Below, piece by piece: positions 46,948 to 58,131 of a DNA stretch of 64,000 nucleotides. The position numbers were made by a program, and so were the translations under genes. The notes beneath the pieces are model-generated. The model was not told the DNA's origin. It ran no database searches and saw nothing but the letters and a program-made list of their open reading frames with translations. The stretch comes from Lentinula raphanica. Taxonomy: Eukaryota > Basidiomycota > Agaricomycetes > Agaricales > Omphalotaceae. The stretch is taken from the NCBI GenBank assembly GCA_027919835.1, contig JANVFP010000029.1, forward strand, positions 124,001 to 188,000, given 5' to 3'. Positions within the stretch are counted from its first letter, which is position 1, and every line of letters starts with the position of its first letter.

Positions 46948-47526
46948 CTAGATCGTCGAACCTCGAAGCAGATCATCCAGCAGAGTAGCGACTTGTTCTT
47001 TCGCATTTTCTTTCTCCTCATGTACAACCTTCAACTCCGCGTCTCGACGATGCGCGATCTGAGCCTCGTCCGAGAGTAAGAACAAGAGTTTCATCGAGTG
47101 TGTGATCGATAGGAGCGTGTTAGCAGCTCTGACCTTTTGGGGTTAAAAGAGAGCGTGAATGTTGTTGATGGAGCAGAAGGTTATGCCATATGCAGACCAA
47201 CTTACCATCGATTCCGCACGAGCCTCGGCTTGGAATGATTCCTGGGCAATTCGAAACTTATCTTTGTCATTGATCTAAACCATTTGCTTTAGCTCGATCT
47301 TCTAGTACTGAGTGACGGGAGTTACAGATGCGAGGCCCACTAAGTCCACCATGCCGTCGACGAGTGTTTCGACTTCCAGATCAACTTTCTTGTTCCATTC
47401 TTCTTCTATGTCGTTGAGATACTGGTTGGAGTCTTGGTCAATAATCGCTTGAGGAAATGTCCTTTGTAGAAGAGTGGCGGTAGGAAGAGCAGAAGGTCGA
47501 GAAACATCTGTTTGAGGTTCGGACAT
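46948..47526 (-). CDS. MED22: Mediator complex subunit 22 (Med22/Surf5)
   Basis: Exons are 47326-47526, 47206-47274 and 46948-47133 (151 aa, normal for the family). The conserved helical bundle is LNDIEEEWNKKVDLEVETLVDGMVDLVGLAS, then INDKDKFRIAQESFQAEARAESMVRAANTLLSITHSMKLLFLLSDEAQ. The C-terminal helix (AHRRDAELKVVHEEKENAKEQ) is a coiled coil. It belongs to the Mediator head module, bridging RNA polymerase II and activators. The AS-INDKDKF and SM-VRAAN joins are both phase 0. Confidence 0.93.
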
Positions 47527-47796
47527 CGTGGTCAGTGAACGACGCGCATCAAGTTTACCTAATCACTGATGACAGTATCCTTCATCTTATCTTATCTTAC
47601 TTTGGAAGGGCTTTCCAGACGTTCAAGCAAATACATACGAGAATCGACGTTCACAATATTCTAGAATTCGGCTGTACGCATTGCGTTTATAAATACATAT
47701 GTGAAATACATATAACCTATCCAGATTAACCCAGAACTAGCTGGAATCTTTATGAAGAGATCCGTCTGCAAACCTATGATACCTATACTATGATGC

Positions 47797-49307
47797 CTAC
47801 AAATTAGCAAAATGCTCAGCACCTAAGACTCTCTTTATCGTTTCTTCCTCCTTTTGCCTAGCTTTCACCCTAGACTCCTTCATCCGCTGGAGACCGAGAT
47901 TGATGCTGTTCAGGTGAACTTCCACGGGTATATGAAAGCCTGCTAATTCAGGCCCAGACACACGCTCCCTCATGTCTTCCATGTCATCGCTCAAGGCGCG
48001 CAAAGCCTGAAGAGCAGATACGACATGAGCCAACGCCTGTTTGCGATACTCCCCAAGATCTTTAAGCAGTTTCAGACGATCATCGTATCCCTTCAAAACC
48101 TGCTTGTCGGCTCCTACCATCGCTCGTATCCGACTCCACATGTCGGAAAGCAATTCTGATTTCGCAGAAGAAACACTGGAATCCTCCCTTGCAACGAGCT
48201 CACGAAGCACAGAAAGGCGCTCTTCCATACGCTCGAGATTCGATAGCTGCACTTCTGCTTCAACAATCAGTCGTCCGATTGTCGAAGAGAGAACACCCAT
48301 TGCGTTCACAAATGTATGGAGAACGATTTCTTCCGTCGTGGTAGTAGAGTAGAAGGGTATGATGGAGTATAATATAGAAGGAGGGGACGCTTGGGCTGCA
48401 GCAATCGAATTGGCTGCATAGTCATTGACGGCGATGATCCTTACATTTTGGATGAGTTTGGCGAAAATACGATTAGAAAGAGGCAACGACTGACTGGTCA
48501 ACGGCACCCCCCACTTTAGAGCCTAATCTTTGTAGGCCCCGCCCAGTCCTCCGTGCATCCTGGACGAATTCGAGAAGGGACTCCGCTAAAGATGGATTAC
48601 ATTGTTATTTATTCTCTTAAAAACCGAGATGAATGAAGGGTATCATACATACCTATGAGTTCCTTGCTCGTCAATTTACTGAATTTGACAAGAGTGGCAA
48701 GGTCTGCAGTAGCCATTTCTGCCTTCTTGATATCCAGCGAAAGTCCCGAGCCACCCACTGAGTCGTCCAGCAGTTTCTCAAAGGTTAAGCTTTCGGCCTT
48801 CATCAAACCAGGATAATCAGCCCATCGAGGGGAGGCTGGAGCTCCTTTGTTTCCTGAACGTGGAATGTCATTGTTGCGACAAAGAGCGGAGCTGCTGATC
48901 CCGGGAACGATGCAAAGAGGTTGTAAAGCCGTCTTTATCATGGAAGAAATGCGGCCCATAATAAACATGAACAGGATCAGAAAGAGCAAGACGGATAGTG
49001 GGAAGCGTAGCAGGTGAATGCCACCGCCGATCACATCGACGATATAGCGAATGGTGAATTTGATAAGGTCAACGGCTCCAGTTGACCATTCATCCCTAGA
49101 TCTTCGTGAATCTCGAGTTCCAGCTTGGATCGGAGCAGATACATTGCGTATAGGTCGAGTGCCACTTCTGTATCCTGACTTCCGTTTTCGTGGAGATTGT
49201 CGAGGGGATTTCGATATGACAGGAAGAGACGAAGATCTCGAAGGGAGCTCGTCAGTTTGTCCAGAGTCAGAGATATCTTCCCATTCTTCGAATTCGTCTC
49301 TGGACAT
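47797..49307 (-). CDS. Single-pass membrane protein with coiled coil; frame breaks at a G6 run
   Basis: Exon 1 is 48653-49307 and exon 2 starts at 48585. Exon 2 first reads AESLLEFVQDARRTGRGLQRLGSKVGGAVD and then hits a stop within about 10 codons, while the following open frame (from about 48507 to 47797, lacking an ATG) continues LPLSNRIFAKLIQNVRIIAVNDY in the +1 frame. A run of six G (six C on +, 48507-48512) lies exactly at the switch; one base more or less would fuse them into about 470 aa. Features are an acidic N-terminus, a basic Ser/Arg stretch, one strong membrane segment (LSVLLFLILFMFIMG) near residue 110, and a long coiled-coil C-terminus. I know no name for it. Either a sequencing indel or a real frameshift is possible. 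Confidence 0.6.
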
Positions 49308-49522
49308 GGTGGTTGTTCTCTAAAGACAAAGATGTATATTACGTCATCACACGTCGTTTCCGTTCTGTGGCGCAACCTACAGTCTACAGCGTGTTCCAAA
49401 ATTGCTCTCGTCTTATAGTCTCTTAGAACAAATTTCGAAATTGGTTATGTACTATAGCAAGGCATTTTTACGATGAACAATTGAGATTTTGACCTCCCGA
49501 ACGACTACATATTTTTCATGTC

Positions 49523-51617
49523 CTAAGCACCTACTCTTGCCTGCGACGTGAGTGGTGCTTGAGAACTACCTCCTGCACTCAGAGAGGTAATGCCAACCGA
49601 TGGCGCACCCACTGGTAGCGGTAACCGAGTCCAATCCGGAAGCACATTCCGCATTGGAGGTATCTGTAATGCACGCGATTGTTGTTGCGTTTGACGAGTG
49701 CTTCTAGCCGGAGTTCCTGACATCGAGGCATCCGGATTTTCCAGATCAGGATCAGCTTCATCCCATTTCTCGCGGCTGACCTCAGTACCCCGGTCTTGAG
49801 AGCCCTGAAGTAGACAGAGGATGACCATGATCAGCCCATATGTTCAAGAACAATAGTTGAAAGCTTACCCAGCAAGTGAACCCCGACCCAAGCCATGGTA
49901 GCAGGTGAGAATGCAGGTGCTTTTCCACCGTTATTCTTCGCTCGGTCAGATAGAGGAGCAGGAGGAGATGGATTGTTCAGAATGGTAAGATATGGTATAA
50001 GAGGTCGGAGGGTCGCAAAACGGTCATATTGCGGAGGAGGGGGTTTACCAGACTTGGTAGTTTGTTGTGAAGATGAAGGTGGTGGAGATATTGCACGCAG
50101 GAGTTCCACATGCAGTCGAGGTATGAACCCTGGTAGCATCGACGTTCCACCTACGATGAGGATAGAAGAGGCGAGGGTTTTCCTGAGATCTACCGGTACC
50201 TGTGACGCACCGTGTCAGACGGATGATTGAAAAATTGATGTTTGTTCTATTTACCTTCAACAAAGCGTCGAGTATGATTTCCGCCAAGCTACCTTCATCA
50301 ATATCTCCACCTTCAAACAGTACTTCCGCTGTGCGCTCACGAATCCAGCCAGGAATGATGATCGTTCCGTAACCCAGTGTGCTACTATTCGCCATTGATG
50401 CAGGAGGTTCCACCCGTAATCTCAGATCGGTCGCAGTAGAATGCCGCATGTACATATCTGCAAGAACCTGCAGATGATTTTCATTGCCTGGAGGTCTATC
50501 TTGCGGCCTTCCACCCATTCGCGGTGTCGATATGACGCTAAACTCCGATGAATCCTGTTGCGATGACACGCCGCTTTCCCTGCCCGCGAACGAGAATTCC
50601 GACTCTGATTGAGTAGGGTCACTGGAAGGAGGTACATCGATATCAGATGAAGCAACTGAATCTTCTGGAACAGGCCCGTTATCCGTAGGGTCTGTATCAC
50701 TCGGAGCAAGGCTTTCTCCTACGAAACAGCATCGGGTTTTAATTTCCTCCAGTACTTCATTAGTCAAAATTTCTTGAGGTACACGCATAGACCGACTTGC
50801 TTGAGGCAGGTTTGCAATACCTGGTGACGTCGGTGCGACGTATGTGCCGAAAAGAAGTAAGAGCGAACGGAGATGGGAAAGGAAACGTTGACCCGCGAGA
50901 GGTGTGGTACGGAGTTGCGAGAATAATGGCCTAGCAGCGAATATCTGAAATGCAAATGAATTAAGTGTGGTACAGACATCTCCAAAGGCATAAAAAATTC
51001 ACCGGAAGAGCCACAGACTCCAGATTACCGCAATCCAGAACTAAACCTGTAATTCGTCCCACTGCAAGAAGTGAAAGCAGATGGCTTGATGCAAACGAGA
51101 CAGATGGAACCTGTAAGTTTTCGAAGAGTATTCGTGCCAGAGCTTCCTTGATATGTAATGGCAACAAGGGGTTTTCGATCACAATAACTTTTCTGGCTTT
51201 AGGATCTGTTAGCAGCGAACTCAGAACTGATCAGGCTTTTACCATTTTCCGAACTCAACCCAGAACTCACTTATGGAAGACAGCCCTTAGGCACTGCTCT
51301 AGCCTGACATCCAACAGCTTGTCTTCTTCCAGACATTCCGCGGCATCTGTTGCTCTTCTCAAACCCCAAAGAGGCTTTGCGGATTTTCCACCAGCGTAGA
51401 ACACTTCCCTCGGTCGACCCTCGCCACTGAATCCAACTTTCCATATCAAAGAGCCAGGATCAATGATGATACGGTCTTCAACACCGTAAAGAGAATGCCT
51501 TCGGGTCGTAGTGTAGTGAGGCGAAGACTGGACATGGGAACTTGTAAGGCGAGATGTGGTTGGTGTGGATGGATTGAAAGCAGTTTTGGAGCGAGGTGTC
51601 TCCGGCACCGTTGACAT
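49523..51617 (-). CDS. Actin-related protein of the Arp10 (dynactin pointed-end) type
   Basis: Exons are 51271-51617, 51003-51219, 50255-50944, 49869-50199 and 49523-49794 (618 aa). The actin fold begins RIIIDPGSLIWKVGFSGEGRPR. Later blocks are SLLTDPKARKVIVIENPLLP, GRITGLVLDCGNLESVALP and ILIVGGTSMLPGFIPRL (actin phosphate/hinge region). There is a long Ser/Asp-rich insertion (about 300-390), and the C-terminal tail is Pro/Gln-rich. The degenerate nucleotide site and insertions fit Arp10/ACTR10 rather than conventional actin, so a role in dynactin is inferred. Two acceptors are uncertain: exon 2 at 51219 was chosen for SLLTDPKARK, and exon 5 at 49794 because the stronger-looking site at 49800 breaks the frame. 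Confidence 0.85.
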
Positions 51618-52080
51618 CTTCGACGTATCGAGACAGCAGGTGTTGACAAGACGATAAGTGGTTCTAAGTGAAGAGGAACGAAGTAGACAAAGGAATATTC
51701 AACAGACGCCCATGAACGCTCAAAAATCCGATAAGCGCCTAGGCTGAAAGTGTTCCAACTTCAATTTCATGAATTCTCTTTGTTGTCCAACTTCAGCTCA
51801 AGAACTGAAGTCATTTGTAGTATAGTCTGTAATTCGTAAGCCGTTATCATCGAAGTGAATGATCATGTCATCCTCAGCGGGAAAGGTATAGGTAGGTAAA
51901 AAGTACCAAGTGCGTTAGGCAAACTTTGAGGATATGAAAAGGGAAATGAAGGAAATAAAGGAAAGTGCAAAGATGAAGCAACAAATCTCGTAATGAACGA
52001 TAAGAAAAAAACTAAGTTGGATAGTACAAGAAGGACGAAAGGTGATGTGTCTATCCAAATCATACGAAATCTACAATTGT
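51618..52080. other. Intergenic region
   Basis: 463 bp upstream of the Arp10-like gene and downstream of the PX-PB1 gene. Purine/pyrimidine-biased near 51950-52020; no gene recognised. Confidence 0.45.
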
Positions 52081-54588
52081 TCACTCTTGGAAAGTATCCA
52101 AAACTCGGACAGTGACCTTTGAACTATTGCTAGTGGCCAACACGCGCGTCCAGTCATTCTGATTCGTGATGAGTATCATCTGCGAGCTACCGCCGCCCAA
52201 TGAATTCGATCTCGCTCTGTTCTTTCCCTTCGCAGACATAGGCTCGCCACTGTCCCTGTCCTGGAGAATAAACGCAATGGCAAATGCGTCCGTGAGCTCA
52301 ATCTTCTCCTGCGTGAGGAATTTGTCAAAGATTCGTTGCCGTACATCGCTGAATTCGGTATCACGGGAGACTCGGAGGAGAATGATAGACTGATTATGAG
52401 CGGCTTTGATAGTCAAATTCTGGGGATGGATAGACGTCACGGTCGTTGAAGCCGATAGTGCCGTGGCTGCACTGAAACTTGACACTTCACTCGCCGCAGC
52501 GAACGAGGAATATTCAGTGGAGGTAGTGGAGGTTGTCGGAGACGGTGGAATCGGGGTAAGAGGAGAAGATAGATCTGATCTTGATATGACTGAATCGACA
52601 TCTACGGGAATAGATTGACGATGCTCATCGGGTATTTCAACTCGCAAAGGCGAAGTCGGAATGATAGGTAATCGACCCAAAGGGGTTTCGCTCGACCGCG
52701 ATTCCTCTTTGTTCGTTTCGGCGAAGGGGAATAGGTGGGCAGGCATAGGGAAGGCATCTAGAAATTATGTAGCGATCATCAGAGTTTGGCGTAATATGAA
52801 GCGAATTCAACTCACCGAAGATACAAGATTCCAACAAATCCTCGTCGCCATCGGACCAAGGACCATCGTCTGTGACGGTATAGATCGATACTGGTCTAGA
52901 TTTCCGCACGTTGGACGATCGCCGTGCTGAGAAAGTGGGCATTTGATTCCGAGGTATGACAGCATCGGCAGAGCTATCAGTCATGAAAGTAGCTATACTG
53001 CCTATTGATAACCGGGAAGGATGATCGATGTGTGCTGGAGAATCGGGGACAACAATGTTGAGACCCTCGAGGTATGTAGCAGCAGAACCTGTTGTTTGCC
53101 AAGAATCCCGTATTGCACGATTTCCGGACCCTAGGAACGAGACTGAGCAAGGCATGCGAGCATAGACAAGATTTGTGACTTACATTGTGATCCTATGGGC
53201 GTCTGTAATTCATCGGCGAAGTTCATACTTGGGGGGACAGTGAAGATACGAGCGCTTCGACGGTATAACGTGTCTCTCGATGACCTCTTTTTTGGTCTTC
53301 GGACACTAGCAGGTATACTCTCGGAGTCGGAATGGATTGGTAACTCTGCATCTTCTGGTAGGGACTGAAGGAAACGAGTCTTATGCGAATCCACTTGAGG
53401 ATTGTGGTCGAAAGTGAGCGGAACGTCTTCGCGTATGCCAGGTATAGTCGAAGTGACGGAATCAACCGAGTGGCGAGATTTGGAGGAAGAGCCGGATGAT
53501 GAGGAAGTAGAGGACGAGGTTGTGTGTCGACGTTTGGAGATTTCCTCCTTCTTTTTCTGTACTTCTTTCGACTGGGCGGCTCGTGCGTACTGATAGGCTT
53601 CCGTCGATACGGAAATTCTGGATGAACTGAACGACGACGTTGAAGGCGAAGTTGACAGAGTTTTGGAGCGCACTGATTCTGTGTCCGCAACACTATTGCT
53701 ATTGGAAAAGTAGGAAGAAAGAATACTTTCGGTGATTGATGAACGCGGTTTGGCGAACTTATTGCCAGAGTGCGCACGGCCATTCTTCATATCGAGGTCG
53801 TAGTCCCTGCGCCAGTATCCAAAAAAGTCAGTGACCATTCGATCGGCACGCAATTCTGCTAGTAGAGTGGGAACATCCTCCGCAAACAAGGCTTCCACAA
53901 AAGCTGTGAGCTCAGAATGGCGTTGTTCGATGGTAGCCTGGCTAGCCCTGAATAGAGTTCCCTTCTTCGTGAGTTTAGGAACGATATCATGTATATCTTG
54001 CGCGACTGAGTTTGGTTCTGGTCCTGGAGGCAACGATTCCCATGAGGATGCTCTGTCCTGGAGATAGAACCCATCTTTCTTCACACCCTTCCCAGCAAGT
54101 AATCTCTGGCGTTTCATCCTGGCCAGGCGCGAGTATTCTAGCTCCAGTGAGTCCTGGAACCATAAACAATCTTCCCATCGTCTCCACACCTCGTATTCCA
54201 CATTTGACCTATTTGAGATTTTAGATTCATTGGATGATGTGGAAGATCGATCTCCACGAAGGATTGGAGTTATTCGCATTCCAAAGCTATACTGACTCCC
54301 TGAGTTGGTCCTTTGAGAAACGAGTACTCTCCAACTCGATCCTGTACGCACCTTGCTTGGTAGGGGGTAACATGTCGACCATGAATCTTGCAGGTGGGGG
54401 TCGATAGACTGCCCGTTTGTAATTCTGTAACAACAATTAAGTCGGCAGCGTGTGTTGAGACCTGGGATACACACATCTACTGCCAAAGGGCCATCAAGAG
54501 CTCCAGCACCCTGCACGATTATGAGTAAACAAGATGCAAAGAGATGGGCAAACGCGTACTGCTTGGGGGTGCCAAAAGGCGCTAACAT
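52081..54588 (-). CDS. PX-PB1 scaffold protein (Bem1/p40phox-like ends without SH3)
   Basis: Exons are 54475-54588, 54352-54424, 53184-54299, 52816-53142 and 52081-52757 (768 aa). The N-terminal third contains a PX-type phosphoinositide-binding domain: RPPPARFMVDMLPP, SFGMRITPIL, and the WRRWEDCLWFQDSLELEY-type core ending in LPPGP and a C-terminal helix (HSELTAFVEALF). The centre is Ser-rich and disordered. The C-terminal ~110 residues form a PB1 domain: KAAHNQSIILLRVSRDTEFSDVRQRIFDKF, an acidic LTDAFAIAFILQDRDSGE loop, and NQNDWTRVL. Bem1 and p40phox share PX...PB1 order with SH3 domains added; no SH3 is seen here. A membrane-linked polarity or signalling scaffold is inferred. The first exon (MLAPFGTPKQ..) is the least secure part. 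Confidence 0.85.
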
Positions 54589-55382
54589 GGTGTGCTGAAG
54601 TCAAGATACAGATAGTACCTCCAACGAGTAAGGGTTAGGTTATTCTTAGCTCTATCTGTCGTTATTCAGACTGTGGAACTAGTGGCATGTGCAACACAGT
54701 TACTTATACGCACCAGAATACTAGAATTGGCGTTATCTCTCCCTATGATTCTGATGAGCGTGACCAGTGTGGTATGTTCTTCAAGGCGAGTATGCGTTTT
54801 CCTGGAGCAGACGAAGCAGAGACGAGCAAGCTGATGGCTGCTGAGGGCGTCGTTGAAAGCAAGAGCAAGGACAAAAGAGAAAATTTCAAGTCTAAAACCT
54901 CTGCCCATCGTTATTGTCTTTCGCATATGCGGATGAAACAACCAATGAGAAAGGCGCTTAGACCGGCTTCTTTTTGTCTTTTAGATCCGGTGTCCGCCCG
55001 AACCTCCGGCTGGACAGTTTGCCAAGCCCGACGTGGTTTCCTCGGAAGTTCATGCACATTGCACATGCAGCACTCAGCCGCAAACACATTCCAGTCTCTA
55101 ATATTCCTCCAGCTCTGGTATCCGAGCCCAATGAACCGCCTCTTAGATTGCCACAAGCATCCAGAGTTTTCGCCCAAACGCATCACTAAAGTAACCAGTC
55201 AAGCAGGCTCCCTTCGAGTGAACTACATAGATAAAATCACATCCAAATTCGTGAAGATTCTCCCAAATAACCCTCACGAGCGTTATGTTTTATGTTCTGG
55301 CAAGATATAGAAGATCGTGTAGATGAGTTCGTCATTCCTCGTAATATGCATACTTGAAATTCGCGTATATCCCCTATGGTCG
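54589..55382. other. Intergenic region with an unexplained + strand frame
   Basis: 794 bp. A + strand frame after a good acceptor (tttag near 54985) reads RPNLRLDSLPSPTWFPRKF then HIAHAALSRKHIPVSNIPP and ends at 55189. It looks protein-like, but I could not connect upstream exons or name a family. The other long frames here are its shadows. Confidence 0.35.
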
Positions 55383-57835
55383 TTACTTGTCAGCTACACC
55401 CTTTCCTCCTCGATGTGCACAACTCCGGGGACCAAAACCTCGACTTGATCCCAATGCATCATCCACAACTGACATCATAGCAAGCACCTTCTCATCCTCC
55501 CACTTCTTCCCAATGATTTGCACAGACACTGGCATGCCCTCCATGTCAACCGGGTTATACATTGGCTGTTCAACGGTGTACAGGCGTTTCTCCATTAACT
55601 CTGAACGCTTTCTAGTGCCGGGCGCTGTCCATTCTTTCGTGAGCTGGTCTTTGACTCCGTCTACGTGTGTTACTGGTACGATTCCTACTGGAGCATCGAC
55701 TAAGTTGTACACGGCCGTGCTGATGACGAGGGAATTGACGGTAGTAGAGCCACTATCGAACGAGATCAGAAGCCAGGCATATTCGAGAAAATTGGACATA
55801 CCCGTGGGGGATCTGCGGCATCGCCTGCACGGGGCAGATGATCGCGTCTAGTCCATAATGATTCCAAACCTACATTATAGAACTCAATCTCCTGCATGAG
55901 CAAACTTAGAAACGAAAAATGACCTTCTCGTAGAACATTGCGTTCCACTTGTTTCTACGCTCAGCCCAACCATTCATCTCATAGACTGTCTTGACTCTCG
56001 ACGCTCGTATGAATTTGGCAAACAATGGATCACCGAGCATACTCTCAGAGACCCACGCTCCAAACTTGCGGAGGAAGGCTTGTGCAGTGTAAGAAGACAA
56101 AATAGCCTACATGAGGAAAAACTCACAAGGAACTCGAGTACCGTACACAGGCAAGAACAGACTAGGTTCCTAGAAGAATCTCAGTATACAGTTTGCATCG
56201 AGAGTGAAACGATACGACCATAGGATCGGGTCCAAGTGGACTAGTCATTCGCTTGTATCCATCCGAAGAAATTAAAGCAAGGTAGATTTCTAAACAATCC
56301 GTGACTAGAAATTGCAAAGTTAGCCTCGGTAACGAAGAGAAGGTTCAATATTTACCATCAGGCAGCTCAATCTCTACACATTCGTGACCTTGTCCCTTCA
56401 GCACTTCAACAACTTCCATCACAGCCCGAGTACAAGCCGGTGATGCTTTTGCGAATCCATCTGCGCGAAAAGGTCAGACTCAATACCCTCCGCTAAATAA
56501 ACCTCACAGAACCTGAAGTATAATATCCTATCTTGAGCTGTTTAGGCAGTTCGGACTGGCGATAGGGCATCGGCACAAATGTGTAATCCGAATGACTTTC
56601 ATCTGCAAGGCCGAAGATTGCCTTACAGAACAACACCAAATCTTTCACATTGCTTAGTTGTTCATCAAGATTCAGCAGCATGTATTTTCCTAGAGGAGCA
56701 TTCCTTACCGTGCCATGGGTCCTGTGACAGATTTAATCCCTTCGAATCCCGGGTTAGAGCCTAGACAATAGTCTCAATCATATGGATCGTTCAGAGAATA
56801 TCAGCCACGTACTGCGAGCCCCGGCTTTAGACACACGTCCGAAGCTGGGTTTGAGGCCGTATATGCCACAGTAGGCCGCAGGAATACGCAAGCTCCCTCC
56901 AACATCGCTCCCGATACCAAGTGCAGAGCCGTCCATCGCTAATAGAGCTGCCTCACCACCAGAACTACCTCCGCATGTGTACTTGGAGTTATATGGATTG
57001 GTAGTCCGACCCCAGAGGGGATTGTTGCACTCAAAGGAAAACATCGTCTGAGGGACATTAGTTTTCGCGATAGGAATAGCACCGAGAGAGATGAGTTGAT
57101 CGACGAGCTAGATTGAAGGAAGGTTCAGGTCAAGTCTGTGCAACGGGTACGATTCGGCGACAGAGCTTACTATAGCGTTGGCTGTCGCCTTGTTATTGGC
57201 CCATGAAGTAAACCCAATGGACGTATCCAACCCAGCAATATCAACTAAAGAGCCTGTAAGTCAGTCGGGGAGACTGGAACGAAACAGCACGCTCACATTG
57301 GTCCTGTATGAGAACATTGTTACAACGGACGAAGACACTCCATAAACTTGTTAAGGACGCACCTTGGCGCTGAACGGTACACCATGAAGTGGGCCTCGTA
57401 ACACCTTCGTCGCCGCATATTCCGCGTCAAGTTCTCCTGCACGCTTCAAAGCTTCCTGAAACGCGACTGTGGCACTCCAAATATCAGCGGACAAAAGCTG
57501 GAAGTACGCAAGGTATCAACTCACCTTCGGTCAAGCAATTAGTCGCACTCTGGGCCCGGGCAGCTTGGGCTATATACGCTTCCACGACCTCTGTGGCTGT
57601 CCAGTCACCTTTCTCAATCCGGGAAACGATTTCGTGCGCTAAAAATCGAATACTTGAGGTCGTTGAAATCAGATATCAAGGGATATGAAGTACCTCCAGC
57701 TTGAAGATATTCCTCATGGCGAGCTGTGAGTTCGGGTGCAGCAGCCAACTGAACATCTCGTTCAGCCCGTTTAGCGTTGGTGACGGCTTGAGCCTTGGCT
57801 TTGTCTGTTATCCAGAGCGATGAGAAAGGCCACAT
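55383..57835 (-). CDS. Amidase-signature enzyme (fungal acetamidase type)
   Basis: Fourteen exons: 57694-57835, 57525-57638, 57363-57466, 57297-57303, 57171-57253, 56813-57107, 56709-56760, 56513-56652, 56356-56460, 56219-56304, 56127-56169, 55924-56078, 55802-55869 and 55383-55752 (587 aa). The Lys-Ser-Ser triad is visible: Lys in GVPFSAKDQ, the cis-Ser in CGGSSGGE and the nucleophile Ser in GSDVGGSLRIPA. The fourth exon is only 7 nt (GACCAAT) but supplies the invariant DQ after the catalytic Lys. The C-terminus (GLDAIICPVQAMPQIPHG, GMPVSVQIIGKKWEDEKVL) is typical. It hydrolyses an amide to acid and ammonia; the substrate is unresolved (acetamide-type or fatty-acid amides). N-terminus: no signal peptide. 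Confidence 0.93.
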
Positions 57836-58131
57836 CTGTACTAGCCGAGGTGATTGTTGGGATCAACAGCCTAAATATTATGTACATGAGAAAGCTTGTG
57901 AAAGGCGCGACATTGAGACTGGTGACTGGATGGATAATCATGATGAATGTGAATGGTCGGGATGGTCACACTTCTAGATTTGAAATACTGGATTTGAAAG
58001 CTTGAGTTTGGAGCCGGAAAGAAGTCCTATAAATCCTTTCTTCGGTGCAGTTTGGACGTTGTACACTAGGGTACAAACATCACCAGTGCTGTACAGATGT
58101 AACGATAGTGAATGGTACAGTCTACAAGAAT
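57836..58131. other. Upstream region of the amidase gene
   Basis: 296 bp between the amidase start and the carrier stop (both minus-strand genes). AT-rich; no further feature is seen. Confidence 0.45.

Noticed and set aside
54687..55310. 207-codon + strand open frame
   Set aside because: No family resemblance and no splice context. A different overlapping frame (to 55189) looks more protein-like, so I kept only a note on the region.
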